Positions 52,518-60,601 of a stretch of DNA of 64,000 bases are shown here, piece after piece (the first letter of the stretch is position 1; every line of letters starts with the position of its first letter). The translations under genes and the position numbers were made by a program. Under the pieces are notes generated by a model. It was not told the origin of the DNA. It made no database searches and saw nothing but the letters and a program-made list of their open reading frames with translations. Source of the stretch: an uncultured Collinsella sp. (lineage in GTDB: Bacteria > Actinomycetota > Coriobacteriia > Coriobacteriales > Coriobacteriaceae); the NCBI GenBank assembly GCA_900762355.1, contig CAAFGE010000043.1, positions 72,932 to 136,931 on the forward strand, read 5' to 3'.

Positions 52518-52973
52518 TCATTTCTTGATTGATTTTGCAAGTTGATATGCAAGAGAGCCCAATGCCGGAATCAATGCCGATGAAGCGGGGATTAGGGCGG
52601 CGGTGAGAGCGGTTGCTCCAACTATGGCGCTCTGCTTAGTAGCTGCCTCTTGTTGTGTCCCCTTCTCATCCCCTTCTTTAAGGGCATTTTGCATCTTCTC
52701 TAGTTTGGGTGCTACTGGTTGGTCAACGAATAGCTGAATTATTTTTGCCAGATCCTCGTTTCCGCTGACGGCGATTTCGTTGTTGAATACCGCCCTGATG
52801 GCGAGATAGTGCATCTTCGTCATCTGCGTTTTACCCGTCTCAAGGCTGCTGACGGTTTGCTTTGTTATGCCTAGTTCGTTCGCAAGCCGTTCGCCACTCC
52901 AGCCCGCCGCCTTGCGAATGGTTGACAGGTGAGCTTGGAGCCTGCTGACTAGTTCATCATCCGTTGAAGTCAT
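52518..52973 (-). CDS. XRE-family HTH protein with hydrophobic C-terminal tail
   Basis: The 151-residue protein has an N-terminal Xre/Cro HTH (IRKAAGWSGERLANELGI then TKQTVSSLETG, about 19-47), a charged linker (about 85-108) and a C-terminal hydrophobic segment (about 113-145) rich in Ala that may insert in the membrane. It is the first gene of the leftward module and lies behind a good promoter, which it may autoregulate. Confidence 0.75.
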   Translation of the reverse strand: MTSTDDELVSRLQAHLSTIRKAAGWSGERLANELGITKQTVSSLETGKTQMTKMHYLAIRAVFNNEIAVSGNEDLAKIIQLFVDQPVAPKLEKMQNALKEGDEKGTQQEAATKQSAIVGATALTAALIPASSALIPALGSLAYQLAKSIKK

Positions 52974-53015
52974 TTCTGCCTCACATATAGTAAAGAATCC
53001 TTATTACTGTCAGAT

Positions 53016-53043
53016 ATTATATACCCAGTCAGAAATCTAGCAA
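53016..53043 (-). promoter_or_regulatory. Predicted promoter of the HTH module
   Basis: On the minus strand, TTGCTA (53043-53038) and TATAAT (53021-53016) are 16 nt apart. Direct copies of TCTGAC flank the -10 box, possible binding sites for the HTH protein. Confidence 0.65.
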
Positions 53044-53545
53044 TTACTAAGTGAGTCTTAGTTTATTCGGCTGGCTCCTGAATCTCCTCAGTTTTAAACT
53101 GAATTGAAAACGATACCGACGCCGGCGTCTTGTTCTCATGTTTTAAAGGTATGGGCAGGTATTGTTCGACAGACGATGGCCTCGATGCCGATTTCATGCA
53201 TCCCCTCAGGGGTCATCCGTCCAGGAACCTGTTTTCCATCGTTGCGTGGTCAGCGAGACGTGCAAGGAGCACATCGACCGTATGGGCGGCTGTTATTTCT
53301 GCACAGTTGAGAGGGCATCTTGGAAGACGTGTCCATGGCGATTTTGGGAGACGCTAACCGCTTGGATTATAGTGGACGGTCGGTCTTAGAGGCCTATGGG
53401 TGGGAGATGTTGTTTCACTTGCCAACGACCGGCCGGGGTCTGGCTTAACCGACGTGGAACGTGATTGCACCATCTGGTAGCAAGTCGAGTTGCAGATGAG
53501 TACACCCGATCGTGTGGAATAAGGCTTCAGGAGCGCTCCGCCTGT
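53044..53545. other. Intergenic stretch, no gene supported
   Basis: About 500 nt. Short overlapping frames occur; one (53162-53389) has a Cys/Trp-rich piece (DRMGGCYFCTVE) but no RBS and no recognisable family. It may be a decayed gene. Confidence 0.4.
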
Positions 53546-53968
53546 TTACACCCCCGCAATCCCGCGCGCGGCACTCAGCAGCTCATACTCCCTCTGGCTC
53601 CACTGGTGCAGCTTGGCAGCCTCGACGGCATCACGACACAAGTCCAAAAACACCTCGGCGCCCTCGCAGAAGCACTCACGGGCAAAGTCACCCGAGCCGC
53701 TTGCGACGCACGAGCCGTCGGCAAAGAGCTTCCAGCTGGACGACTCGCGCGAGTCGTCTCCGAGCAGCTTGATCTGTAGCACGTGCGGGTCGCCGGCAAC
53801 GCAGAGCTCTTCCTCGAGCACCTGCACGGTAAAGCGCATCTGGTGGGAGAGGCTGCTCTTGACCATGGCCGAGGCATAGCCGTTCGGCTTGTCCAGAAGA
53901 TGCATTCGTTTTGGCTTGGCTACCAGGTTGTGGAAGTTGCGCTCACTGCGCACGGAGAAATTGTCCAT
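53546..53968 (-). CDS. Hypothetical protein, 140 residues
   Basis: The start is the ATG at 53968, five bases after AAAGGAG; the longer frame up to 54241 has no RBS. The protein is soluble with a beta-rich middle (QMRFTVQVLEEELCVAGDPHVLQIKLL) and ends in helices with several Cys residues. I do not recognise the family. It is a single-gene unit, divergent from the DUF4143 ATPase. Confidence 0.65.
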   Translation of the reverse strand: MDNFSVRSERNFHNLVAKPKRMHLLDKPNGYASAMVKSSLSHQMRFTVQVLEEELCVAGDPHVLQIKLLGDDSRESSSWKLFADGSCVASGSGDFARECFCEGAEVFLDLCRDAVEAAKLHQWSQREYELLSAARGIAGV

Positions 53969-54187
53969 ACGGACTCCTTTCATCGATGTTGGCAGGGCCA
54001 CCGTGCCTCTTGGCCGGTTGGCGTCGGGATCGTGGAGCCAACTCTCTACCCCGACTCTGGATAAAACGCGCCCGCTCCTTGCTGGCACGATGGAGTCTAT
54101 CAGCGCGCGCGGACACAAATCAAGCGCCGCCTGCGAAATGATGTGCAGACGGCGCTTGATTTCGCCGGCTGCTGTTAGGCTTAAATC

Positions 54188-54302
54188 CGAAAAAGTGTCG
54201 AAATATCCCGTGTAAAAGTACGGAAAAGTGTCGTAATACACACTTCAAAATCTCGAAAAAGTGTCGAAATGAGCATCTAGCAACCACGGAAAAGTGTATC
54301 CT
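54188..54302 (+). promoter_or_regulatory. Four direct repeats at exact 33-bp spacing upstream of the ATPase gene
   Basis: CGAAAAAGTGTCGAAAT or its CGGAAAAGTGTCGTAAT variant begins at 54188, 54221, 54254 and 54287, always 33 bp apart (about three helical turns). The last copy is partial and runs into TATCCT (54297-54302), a possible -10 box. This looks like an array of protein-binding sites. Confidence 0.75.
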
Positions 54303-54336
54303 AGTGCTAAAACAGCACGTAATAAGGGGTGCGCTT

Positions 54337-55659
54337 ATGCTACAGAGAAAAGCGAAAGCACAGTTTGAATCTTGGCTTGCCTCGTCGCCTAACAAGGCTC
54401 TTTTGGTCAAGGGCGCCCGACAGGTAGGAAAGTCATATTTGGTCAACGTCTTTGCAAATGAATCGTTCGAAAATGTCGTGACGTTCGACCTTATCGCCGA
54501 CGCGTCCGTGCGCGATTCGTTTTTGGCGGCGAAAAGTGCGGATGATCTGCTTATGCGTATGTCTATTGCTGCAACGCAGCCGATGGTTGCGAACAAGACC
54601 GTTGTGGTTATCGACGAGGTGCAGCGATGCCCCAACGTGGTGACGTTTATCAAATATCTGGTCCAGCGCGGCGACTTTCGATACATCCTTACCGGATCGC
54701 TCCTTGGCGTTGAGCTCGAGGGCATCGATTCCCTGCCGGTGGGGTATGTCGAGCAGGTCCAGATGTACCCGCTCGACTTTGAGGAGTTTTGCTGGGCAAA
54801 TGGCGTTGGTGCCAGCGTGTTTGACATGCTCAGGGGCTGTCTAAAGAATGAGGGGGAGCTTCCCGGCTATCTGTATGACCGCTTGCTCGATCTGTTCCAT
54901 CAGTATGTGGTGGTGGGAGGCATGCCCGACGCGGTCAATTCCTTCTTGGCGACGCGCAATGTCGACGAGGTTCGAAACATCCACCGCGATCTTCACGCCC
55001 TGTATCGCGATGACATCGCAAAGTACGCTCCGCCCGAGCTGCGCTTGGTTATTCGCGATATCTATGATCTGATTCCCAGCGAGGCCGGTTCCAAAAACAA
55101 GCGATTCAAACTGTCATCGATTAACGGTGTCAAACGTTTTTCGCAGGTGACAGATCATTTCCTCTGGCTATCGGAGGCGGGTGTCGCGCTTCCTGTGTAT
55201 AACGTAACGGCGCCCGTGGCACCCCTTTTATTGGGGGAGCAACGAAATCTGTTTAAGCTGTTTTACTTGGACACCGGAATGCTTATGTCGTCGTATTCCA
55301 AAAGGGTCGCCCAAGGCGTTTTTGATGGGGAGGCAGAAGGCCCCTTTGGCATGAATATGGGGGCGGCATTCGAGGGCTTCGTTGCCCAAGAGCTCAAAGC
55401 CCACGGATTTAGATTGCGCTACTTTACGTCCAAAAAGGTCGGTGAGCTCGATTTTGTGGAAGAGACGTTCGATGGGGAAGTGCTCGCCATCGAGGTCAAA
55501 TCGGGCAAGAGTTTTAAGTCCCACGCGGCGCTCGATAACGCACTGGCAACGAAGGGCTACGGAATCGATCGCGCCCTGGTACTTGCGGAATGTAATCTTC
55601 ACCGCGATGGTGACGTGCTGTATCTGCCCATCTTTATGGCAGGGCTTTTGGAGCCGTAA
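54337..55659 (+). CDS. AAA+ ATPase with DUF4143
   Basis: The 440-residue protein has the P-loop KGARQVGKS (25-33), Walker B VVVIDEVQRCPN and a sensor region YILTGS, followed by the C-terminal DUF4143 domain ending in a PD-(D/E)xK-like LAIEVKSGKS. Such proteins are common, variably distributed and mostly uncharacterised; roles in DNA transactions or defence have been suggested for the wider superfamily. The chosen ATG follows AAGGGG. Base composition is lower in G+C than the neighbours. Confidence 0.85.
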   Translation: MLQRKAKAQFESWLASSPNKALLVKGARQVGKSYLVNVFANESFENVVTFDLIADASVRDSFLAAKSADDLLMRMSIAATQPMVANKTVVVIDEVQRCPNVVTFIKYLVQRGDFRYILTGSLLGVELEGIDSLPVGYVEQVQMYPLDFEEFCWANGVGASVFDMLRGCLKNEGELPGYLYDRLLDLFHQYVVVGGMPDAVNSFLATRNVDEVRNIHRDLHALYRDDIAKYAPPELRLVIRDIYDLIPSEAGSKNKRFKLSSINGVKRFSQVTDHFLWLSEAGVALPVYNVTAPVAPLLLGEQRNLFKLFYLDTGMLMSSYSKRVAQGVFDGEAEGPFGMNMGAAFEGFVAQELKAHGFRLRYFTSKKVGELDFVEETFDGEVLAIEVKSGKSFKSHAALDNALATKGYGIDRALVLAECNLHRDGDVLYLPIFMAGLLEP

Positions 55660-55696
55660 CGTGCCGCCGACTCTTCCGACCCTCCCTTAGCCCTCG

Positions 55697-56671
55697 CTAC
55701 TCGTCGTCCCCGTCGTTGGGGTCGCCCTTGAGGGTGTTGATGTCCAGATACTCGTTATCGTCCTCTTTTTGCTGGGTCTCCGACTCCGCTTGGGTGGGGC
55801 CGGAGAACAGCCGGAATCCCTCAAACGCAATGACACCGAGCAGGGCAATGACAATGGCGATAAAGGCAACCTTGACTGCCTGCGGAAATTCCGAGAAACG
55901 CAGCGCCTTTTCCTCGGCGTAATAATCGGCGAAGCGTTCTTCGCCTGTGCTTTTGGTATACACCGGCGCGGACGCGGCCTCCGGGTCATATTCCGGTGCA
56001 GGCGTGGCAGCGTACGGATCGTTGAGATAATCGCTCGATGCGGTGCCATAATCCTCGGTCTCGATGCGACCGTTGCCAGCATAGCCATCGGAATAATCGG
56101 AAAATGCCGTACCGCTCTCATAGTCCGCGGCACTCGTGTTGGCGGCAAAAAGCGGGTTAACTGGAACGTCGAGCGCCGGCATGCCGGTAGAGGTCTCATC
56201 CAGATCGGTTGCAGCCCAGGAATCGTAGGCAACCTGATGGGCAACGGGCTCATCGAGCCTTGTGACCGGAGGCTTGCGTGCCGCAGGAACAGGCAACTGC
56301 TGGGCGCTGTACATAACGGTGCTGTCGGCCGATTTGCCCTGCGTCGCTGCAGCGAGAAATGCCGCCGTTTCGGACGGGTCGCTTGCGGGGCGGGGAGCGG
56401 GCGTGGTCGCCGAAGTGAGTGCGGGCGTCGAAACAGGCGACTGCGCAGGAGTCGGCGCAGATGCGGGCTTAGGCGCAAGTGCGGGATTGAGGCTTGACGG
56501 ACGAGCCCCGCCGCCCATGAGTTCGTCGGCGGTCCACGGGCGATCATTCATCACGTCGTCAAGGCTCAGCGAAAACAGGTCGTCTTCACCCTCATCGAAC
56601 ATGCGGTGCACATGTCCACCAATTGCCGGAATCAATCCGCGACCGGTGCATGATGCCTTGCTCAACGCCAT
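55697..56671 (-). CDS. Hypothetical single-pass membrane protein with Ala/Pro-rich region
   Basis: The 324-residue protein has a short acidic N-terminal block (DEGEDDLFSLSLDDV), a long low-complexity region rich in Ala, Pro, Ser and Thr (about residues 55-120), an Asp/Tyr/Ser-rich central region, one membrane helix near the C-terminus (VAFIAIVIALLGVIAF) and a short acidic tail. The start is the ATG at 56671 behind AAGGA. No domain is recognised; topology suggests a large cytoplasmic part. Confidence 0.6.
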   Translation of the reverse strand: MALSKASCTGRGLIPAIGGHVHRMFDEGEDDLFSLSLDDVMNDRPWTADELMGGGARPSSLNPALAPKPASAPTPAQSPVSTPALTSATTPAPRPASDPSETAAFLAAATQGKSADSTVMYSAQQLPVPAARKPPVTRLDEPVAHQVAYDSWAATDLDETSTGMPALDVPVNPLFAANTSAADYESGTAFSDYSDGYAGNGRIETEDYGTASSDYLNDPYAATPAPEYDPEAASAPVYTKSTGEERFADYYAEEKALRFSEFPQAVKVAFIAIVIALLGVIAFEGFRLFSGPTQAESETQQKEDDNEYLDINTLKGDPNDGDDE

Positions 56672-56794
56672 TCTGTTCCATCCTTCCGAAATACTAATGA
56701 CATCGATTATATGGAACTTTCCAAGCGGCTCGGTCTTGGATTCATGCTTTCCAGAACTCGCGCCCAAAAGGGGAGGGGCAATCCAGGCGAGTGC

Positions 56795-57448
56795 CTACTT
56801 GTCGCCTGCTGCCGCCTTGGCCTCATTGAGGTAGCTATAGAAGCTGTACTTGGAGATGCCAAAGAACTCGCAGGCGCGTTCGCTCGACTTGGAAATGAGG
56901 AAGGCGCCGCGACGGTCGAGGTAGCCAATGGCACGAATGCGCTCGTCTTTGGTCATGAGCGCCGCGGGCTTGCCCACAAACTGCTCGCACTCGTGCAGCA
57001 GGTCCTCGAGCAGGTCGCCGATGTTCTTGGTAATGGGCTCGGGCTCGGTGTAGCCCGTGCCGCCGGTGCCGGTAAAGGCGTCGAGCGAACGCTCAAAAGC
57101 CTTCATAAGCGTAATGTCAAAGTTGATGCCCAAAATGCCGACGGGCTTGCCCTCATCGTTGCGGATAAAGATGGTCGAGGACTTGAGCAGCTTGCCGTCG
57201 GCGGTTTTAGTGAGGTACGGCTCGCGGTCGTGTATGTCGGTGGTGCCCTCGTGCATGGACTCAAACACAATATGGCTGGGGCCGTCACCCAGTTTGCGCC
57301 CGCTGACGTGGCCGTTTTCGATCACTACGATGGAGTGGTCCACGTCCTCGGTCTCCAGATCGTGGACGACGACTTCGCAGTTGGGACCAAATTGGAGCGC
57401 CAGACCGTGTGCGAGGCGCTTGTAAAACTCAATCTGTGCGGGGGTCAT
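56795..57448 (-). CDS. YheO/DauR-type PAS-HTH transcriptional regulator 2
   Basis: The 217-residue protein is a paralogue of 40786-41442. It has the PAS domain with CEVVVHDLETEDVDHSIVVI and KPVGILGINFDIT, and a C-terminal HTH (CEFFGISKYSFYSYLNE). The ATG at 57448 follows AGGAAGG. It is divergent from ygeX, with a large dyad between them, so it probably controls the ygeX-ygeY-ygeW genes and itself. Confidence 0.87.
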   Translation of the reverse strand: MTPAQIEFYKRLAHGLALQFGPNCEVVVHDLETEDVDHSIVVIENGHVSGRKLGDGPSHIVFESMHEGTTDIHDREPYLTKTADGKLLKSSTIFIRNDEGKPVGILGINFDITLMKAFERSLDAFTGTGGTGYTEPEPITKNIGDLLEDLLHECEQFVGKPAALMTKDERIRAIGYLDRRGAFLISKSSERACEFFGISKYSFYSYLNEAKAAAGDK

Positions 57449-57576
57449 GGGTGCCTTCCTAAAAATTAGTTTGGGCATACTTTGCCATAAACCACACCTG
57501 TTCGCAAATAACGAAAGCGTCGCTGCGTTATGTAACCGTTCGGCGGCGAAAAGGTACCGATTACGGCAACAAACAA

Positions 57577-57638
57577 TTTGTTAGGTTTGCCAATCAAAAA
57601 GTGTGATAGAACAGTGCTAACAAACTTTTTGTTTGGCA
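57577..57638. promoter_or_regulatory. Operator-like dyad between the YheO-type regulator and ygeX
   Basis: TGCCAATCAAAAAGT (57588-57602) and ACTTTTTGTTTGGCA (57624-57638) are inverted copies with one mismatch, 21 nt apart. A second inverted pair TTTGTTAG (57577-57584) and CTAACAAA (57617-57624) interleaves with it. This is the best candidate for the regulator's binding site. Confidence 0.65.
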
Positions 57639-57725
57639 TCCACATAAAAGTTCAGTCGCATGAATGGGAATGGGCTGAAACGCGTATGCGGGGGCCGGCA
57701 AGAGAGGACTTAAGGAGTTCACCGT

Positions 57726-58940
57726 ATGGCCGATAAGATCCAGTGGGCGGGCAACACGATGCCCAAGAGCGATGACAAGCACTTGGGAATCATGAGCCTC
57801 GACCACGTGAAGAAGGCCCGTGCCTTCCACCAGTCGTTCCCTCAATATACCGTCACTCCGCTTGCCCGTCTGGACGGTCAGGCTGCGCGCCTGGGCCTGT
57901 CCAACCTGTGCGTTAAGGACGAGAGCTATCGCTTTGGCCTCAACGCCTTTAAGGTCCTGGGCGGCTCGTTTGCCATGGCCAACTATATTGCCGACGAGAC
58001 CGGCAAGGACGTTGCCGACTGCACCTTCGATTACCTGACCTCCGATCAGCTTGCCAAGGACTTTGGCCAGGCTACCTTCTTTACCGCCACCGACGGCAAC
58101 CATGGCCGCGGCGTGGCATGGGCTGCCAACAAGCTGGGCCAGAAGGCCGTCGTGCACATGCCCAAGGGTTCCACCAAGCCCCGCTTCGATAACATCGCCG
58201 CCGAGGGCGCCACGGTGACCATCGAAGAGGTCAACTACGACGAGTGCGTGCGCATGGCCGCCGCCGAGGCCGACGCCTGCGAGCGCGGCGTCATCGTTCA
58301 GGACACCGCCTGGGAGGGCTACGAGAAGATCCCGTCCTGGATCATGGAGGGCTACGGCACCATGGCTTCCGAGGCTGCCGAGCAGCTGCGCGAGATGGCC
58401 ATCAACCGCCCGACGCACGTGTTTGTCCAGGCTGGCGTGGGTTCGCTCGCGGGCGCCGTGGTGGGCTACTTCACCAACCTGTATCCCGATAACCCGCCTA
58501 CCTTTGTCGTGGTTGAGTGCGCTCCTGCCGCCTGCCTGTACAAGGGCGCTGCCGCCGGCGACGGCGATCCGCGCATCGTGGACGGTGACATGCCCTCCAT
58601 CATGGCCGGCCTGTGCTGCGGCGAGCCCAACATTCTGGGCTGGGATATCCTGCGCAACCACACCACCGCCTTCGTGTCCTGCCCCGACTGGGTCACCGCT
58701 CGCGGCATGCGCACCCTGGGCGCTCCCGAGAAGGGCGACCCGCGCGTCATTTCCGGCGAGTCCGGCGCTGTGACCACCGGCCTGGTCGAGACCCTCATGC
58801 TCGATCCCGAGTACGCCGAGCTCAAGGAGCTCATCGGCCTGGACAAGACGAGCTCCGTGCTCTGCTTCTCCACCGAGGGCGACACCGATCCCGACCAGTA
58901 TCGCCGCATTGTTTGGGAAGGCGAATATCCCACTTGCTAA
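57726..58940 (+). CDS. ygeX: Diaminopropionate ammonia-lyase
   Basis: This 404-residue fold-type II PLP enzyme (DpaL) converts 2,3-diaminopropionate to pyruvate and two ammonia. The PLP lysine is Lys76 in FGLNAFKVLGG, and the TATDGNHGRGVAW phosphate loop is conserved. ygeX is required for anaerobic urate degradation in several gut bacteria and yields the pyruvate. AAGGAG precedes the ATG. It is the first gene of the second half of the purine cluster. Confidence 0.95.
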   Translation: MADKIQWAGNTMPKSDDKHLGIMSLDHVKKARAFHQSFPQYTVTPLARLDGQAARLGLSNLCVKDESYRFGLNAFKVLGGSFAMANYIADETGKDVADCTFDYLTSDQLAKDFGQATFFTATDGNHGRGVAWAANKLGQKAVVHMPKGSTKPRFDNIAAEGATVTIEEVNYDECVRMAAAEADACERGVIVQDTAWEGYEKIPSWIMEGYGTMASEAAEQLREMAINRPTHVFVQAGVGSLAGAVVGYFTNLYPDNPPTFVVVECAPAACLYKGAAAGDGDPRIVDGDMPSIMAGLCCGEPNILGWDILRNHTTAFVSCPDWVTARGMRTLGAPEKGDPRVISGESGAVTTGLVETLMLDPEYAELKELIGLDKTSSVLCFSTEGDTDPDQYRRIVWEGEYPTC

Positions 58941-58947
58941 TCGTTAG

Positions 58948-58974
58948 GGCGGAGTAAATAGGTATCGCTCCGCC
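58948..58974 (+). repeat. Hairpin between ygeX and ygeY
   Basis: GGCGGAG pairs with CTCCGCC around a 13-nt loop, with no T tract. Confidence 0.6.
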
Positions 58975-59014
58975 ACCTCACAGGTAGATTCCTTCGTTTG
59001 AAAGGTTATGAACA

Positions 59015-60400
59015 ATGGCTAAAGAACTCGATTTCGACGCTATCAAGGCTGCTGCTGAGTCTCACCGCGCCGACATGACTCGCTTCCTGCGTGCCATGAT
59101 CTCCCACCCCTCTGAGTCCTGCGAGGAGGGCGAGGTTGTCGCCTGCATCAAGGCCGAGATGGAGAGCCTTGGCTATGACGAGGTCAAGGTCGACGGCCTG
59201 GGCAACGTTATGGGCTTTATGGGCGAAGGCGACAAGATCATCGCTATCGACTCCCACATCGACACCGTCGGCATCGGCAACATCGATAACTGGGACGCCG
59301 ATCCCTATGAGGGCTACGAGACCGACGAGATCATCTACGGCCGCGGCGGCTCCGACCAGGAGGGTGGCATGGCTTCTGCTACCTACGCTGCCAAGATGAT
59401 GAAGGACATGGGCCTCATCCCCGAGGGCTACAAAATCATGGTCGTCGGCACCGTCCAGGAAGAGGACTGCGACGGCATGTGCTGGCAGTACATCTACAAC
59501 AAGGACGGCATTAAGCCCGAGTTCGTCATTTCCACCGAGCCCACCGACGGCGGCATCTATCGCGGTCACCGCGGCCGCATGGAGATCCGCGTCGACGTTC
59601 ACGGCACCTCCTGCCACGGCTCCGCTCCCGACCGCGGCGACAACGCCATCTACAAGATGGCCGACATCATCGCCGACGTCCGCGCCCTCAACAACAACGG
59701 TTGCGACGAGTCGACCGACATCAAGGGCCTCGTCAAGATGCTCGACCCCAAGTACAACCCCGAGCACTACGAAGATGCCCGCTTCCTGGGCCGCGGCACC
59801 TGCACCGTCAGCCAGATCTTCTACACCAGCCCCAGCCGTTGCGCCGTGGCCGACTCCTGCGCCATCTCCATCGACCGTCGCATGACCGCCGGTGAGACCT
59901 GGGAGTCCTGTCTGGACGAGATTCGCAACCTGCCGGCCGCCAAGAAGTACGGCGACGACGTGAAGGTCTCCATGTACATGTACGACCGTCCGTCCTGGAC
60001 CGGCGAGGTCTACGAGACCGAGGCTTACTTCCCCACGTGGATCAACAAGGAGACCGCTCCGCACGTCAAGGCCCTCGTCGACGCCCACAAGGCCATGTTT
60101 GGTGACGAGCGCATCGGCTGCGAGCCCAGCATGGACAAGCGCACCGGTCGCCCGCTGTGCGACAAGTGGACCTTCTCCACGAACTGCGTTTCCATCCAGG
60201 GCCGCTACGGCATCCCCTGCGTGGGCTTTGGCCCGGGTGCCGAGTCTCAGGCTCACGCTCCCAACGAGGTCACCTACAAGGACGACCTGGTCACCGCTGC
60301 CGCCATGTATGTGGCTGCCCTGAACCTCTACGATCCGAGCCAGGCCGATGGCGACGCCACCGTGTTCCGCGCCGGTCTGACCAACAACAAGATCGATTAG
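59015..60400 (+). CDS. ygeY: YgeY, M20-family metallohydrolase
   Basis: The 461-residue protein belongs to the ArgE/DapE/M20 family. Metal ligands are visible in IDSHIDTVG, GRGGSDQEGGMA and VGTVQEEDCDG. In the urate pathway it probably hydrolyses an N-acyl or carbamoyl bond upstream of diaminopropionate. GAAAGG precedes the ATG. It lies between ygeX and ygeW. Confidence 0.92.
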   Translation: MAKELDFDAIKAAAESHRADMTRFLRAMISHPSESCEEGEVVACIKAEMESLGYDEVKVDGLGNVMGFMGEGDKIIAIDSHIDTVGIGNIDNWDADPYEGYETDEIIYGRGGSDQEGGMASATYAAKMMKDMGLIPEGYKIMVVGTVQEEDCDGMCWQYIYNKDGIKPEFVISTEPTDGGIYRGHRGRMEIRVDVHGTSCHGSAPDRGDNAIYKMADIIADVRALNNNGCDESTDIKGLVKMLDPKYNPEHYEDARFLGRGTCTVSQIFYTSPSRCAVADSCAISIDRRMTAGETWESCLDEIRNLPAAKKYGDDVKVSMYMYDRPSWTGEVYETEAYFPTWINKETAPHVKALVDAHKAMFGDERIGCEPSMDKRTGRPLCDKWTFSTNCVSIQGRYGIPCVGFGPGAESQAHAPNEVTYKDDLVTAAAMYVAALNLYDPSQADGDATVFRAGLTNNKID

Positions 60401-60422
60401 TCCCATTCCTCGATTTTGTTGA

Positions 60423-60447
60423 GCCGGGGGCCGCTCGTGCCCCCGGC
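60423..60447 (+). repeat. Hairpin between ygeY and ygeW
   Basis: GCCGGGGGC (60423-60431) pairs with GCCCCCGGC (60439-60447). No T tract. The remaining ~150 nt to ygeW hold no gene. Confidence 0.7.
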
Positions 60448-60601
60448 GCCTCCTGTTGACTTGGGGCCCGCGGTCGTTATCTCCCATGCTTCCTCAACGG
60501 TGGCGGGTCCTCGTCATGGTGCTCTGCATGTTCTGGCCACACGCGCATGCCGGAGCACATCTACTCATTGCGATCGTTTCATCTTTAGAAAGGACATTTC
60601 C

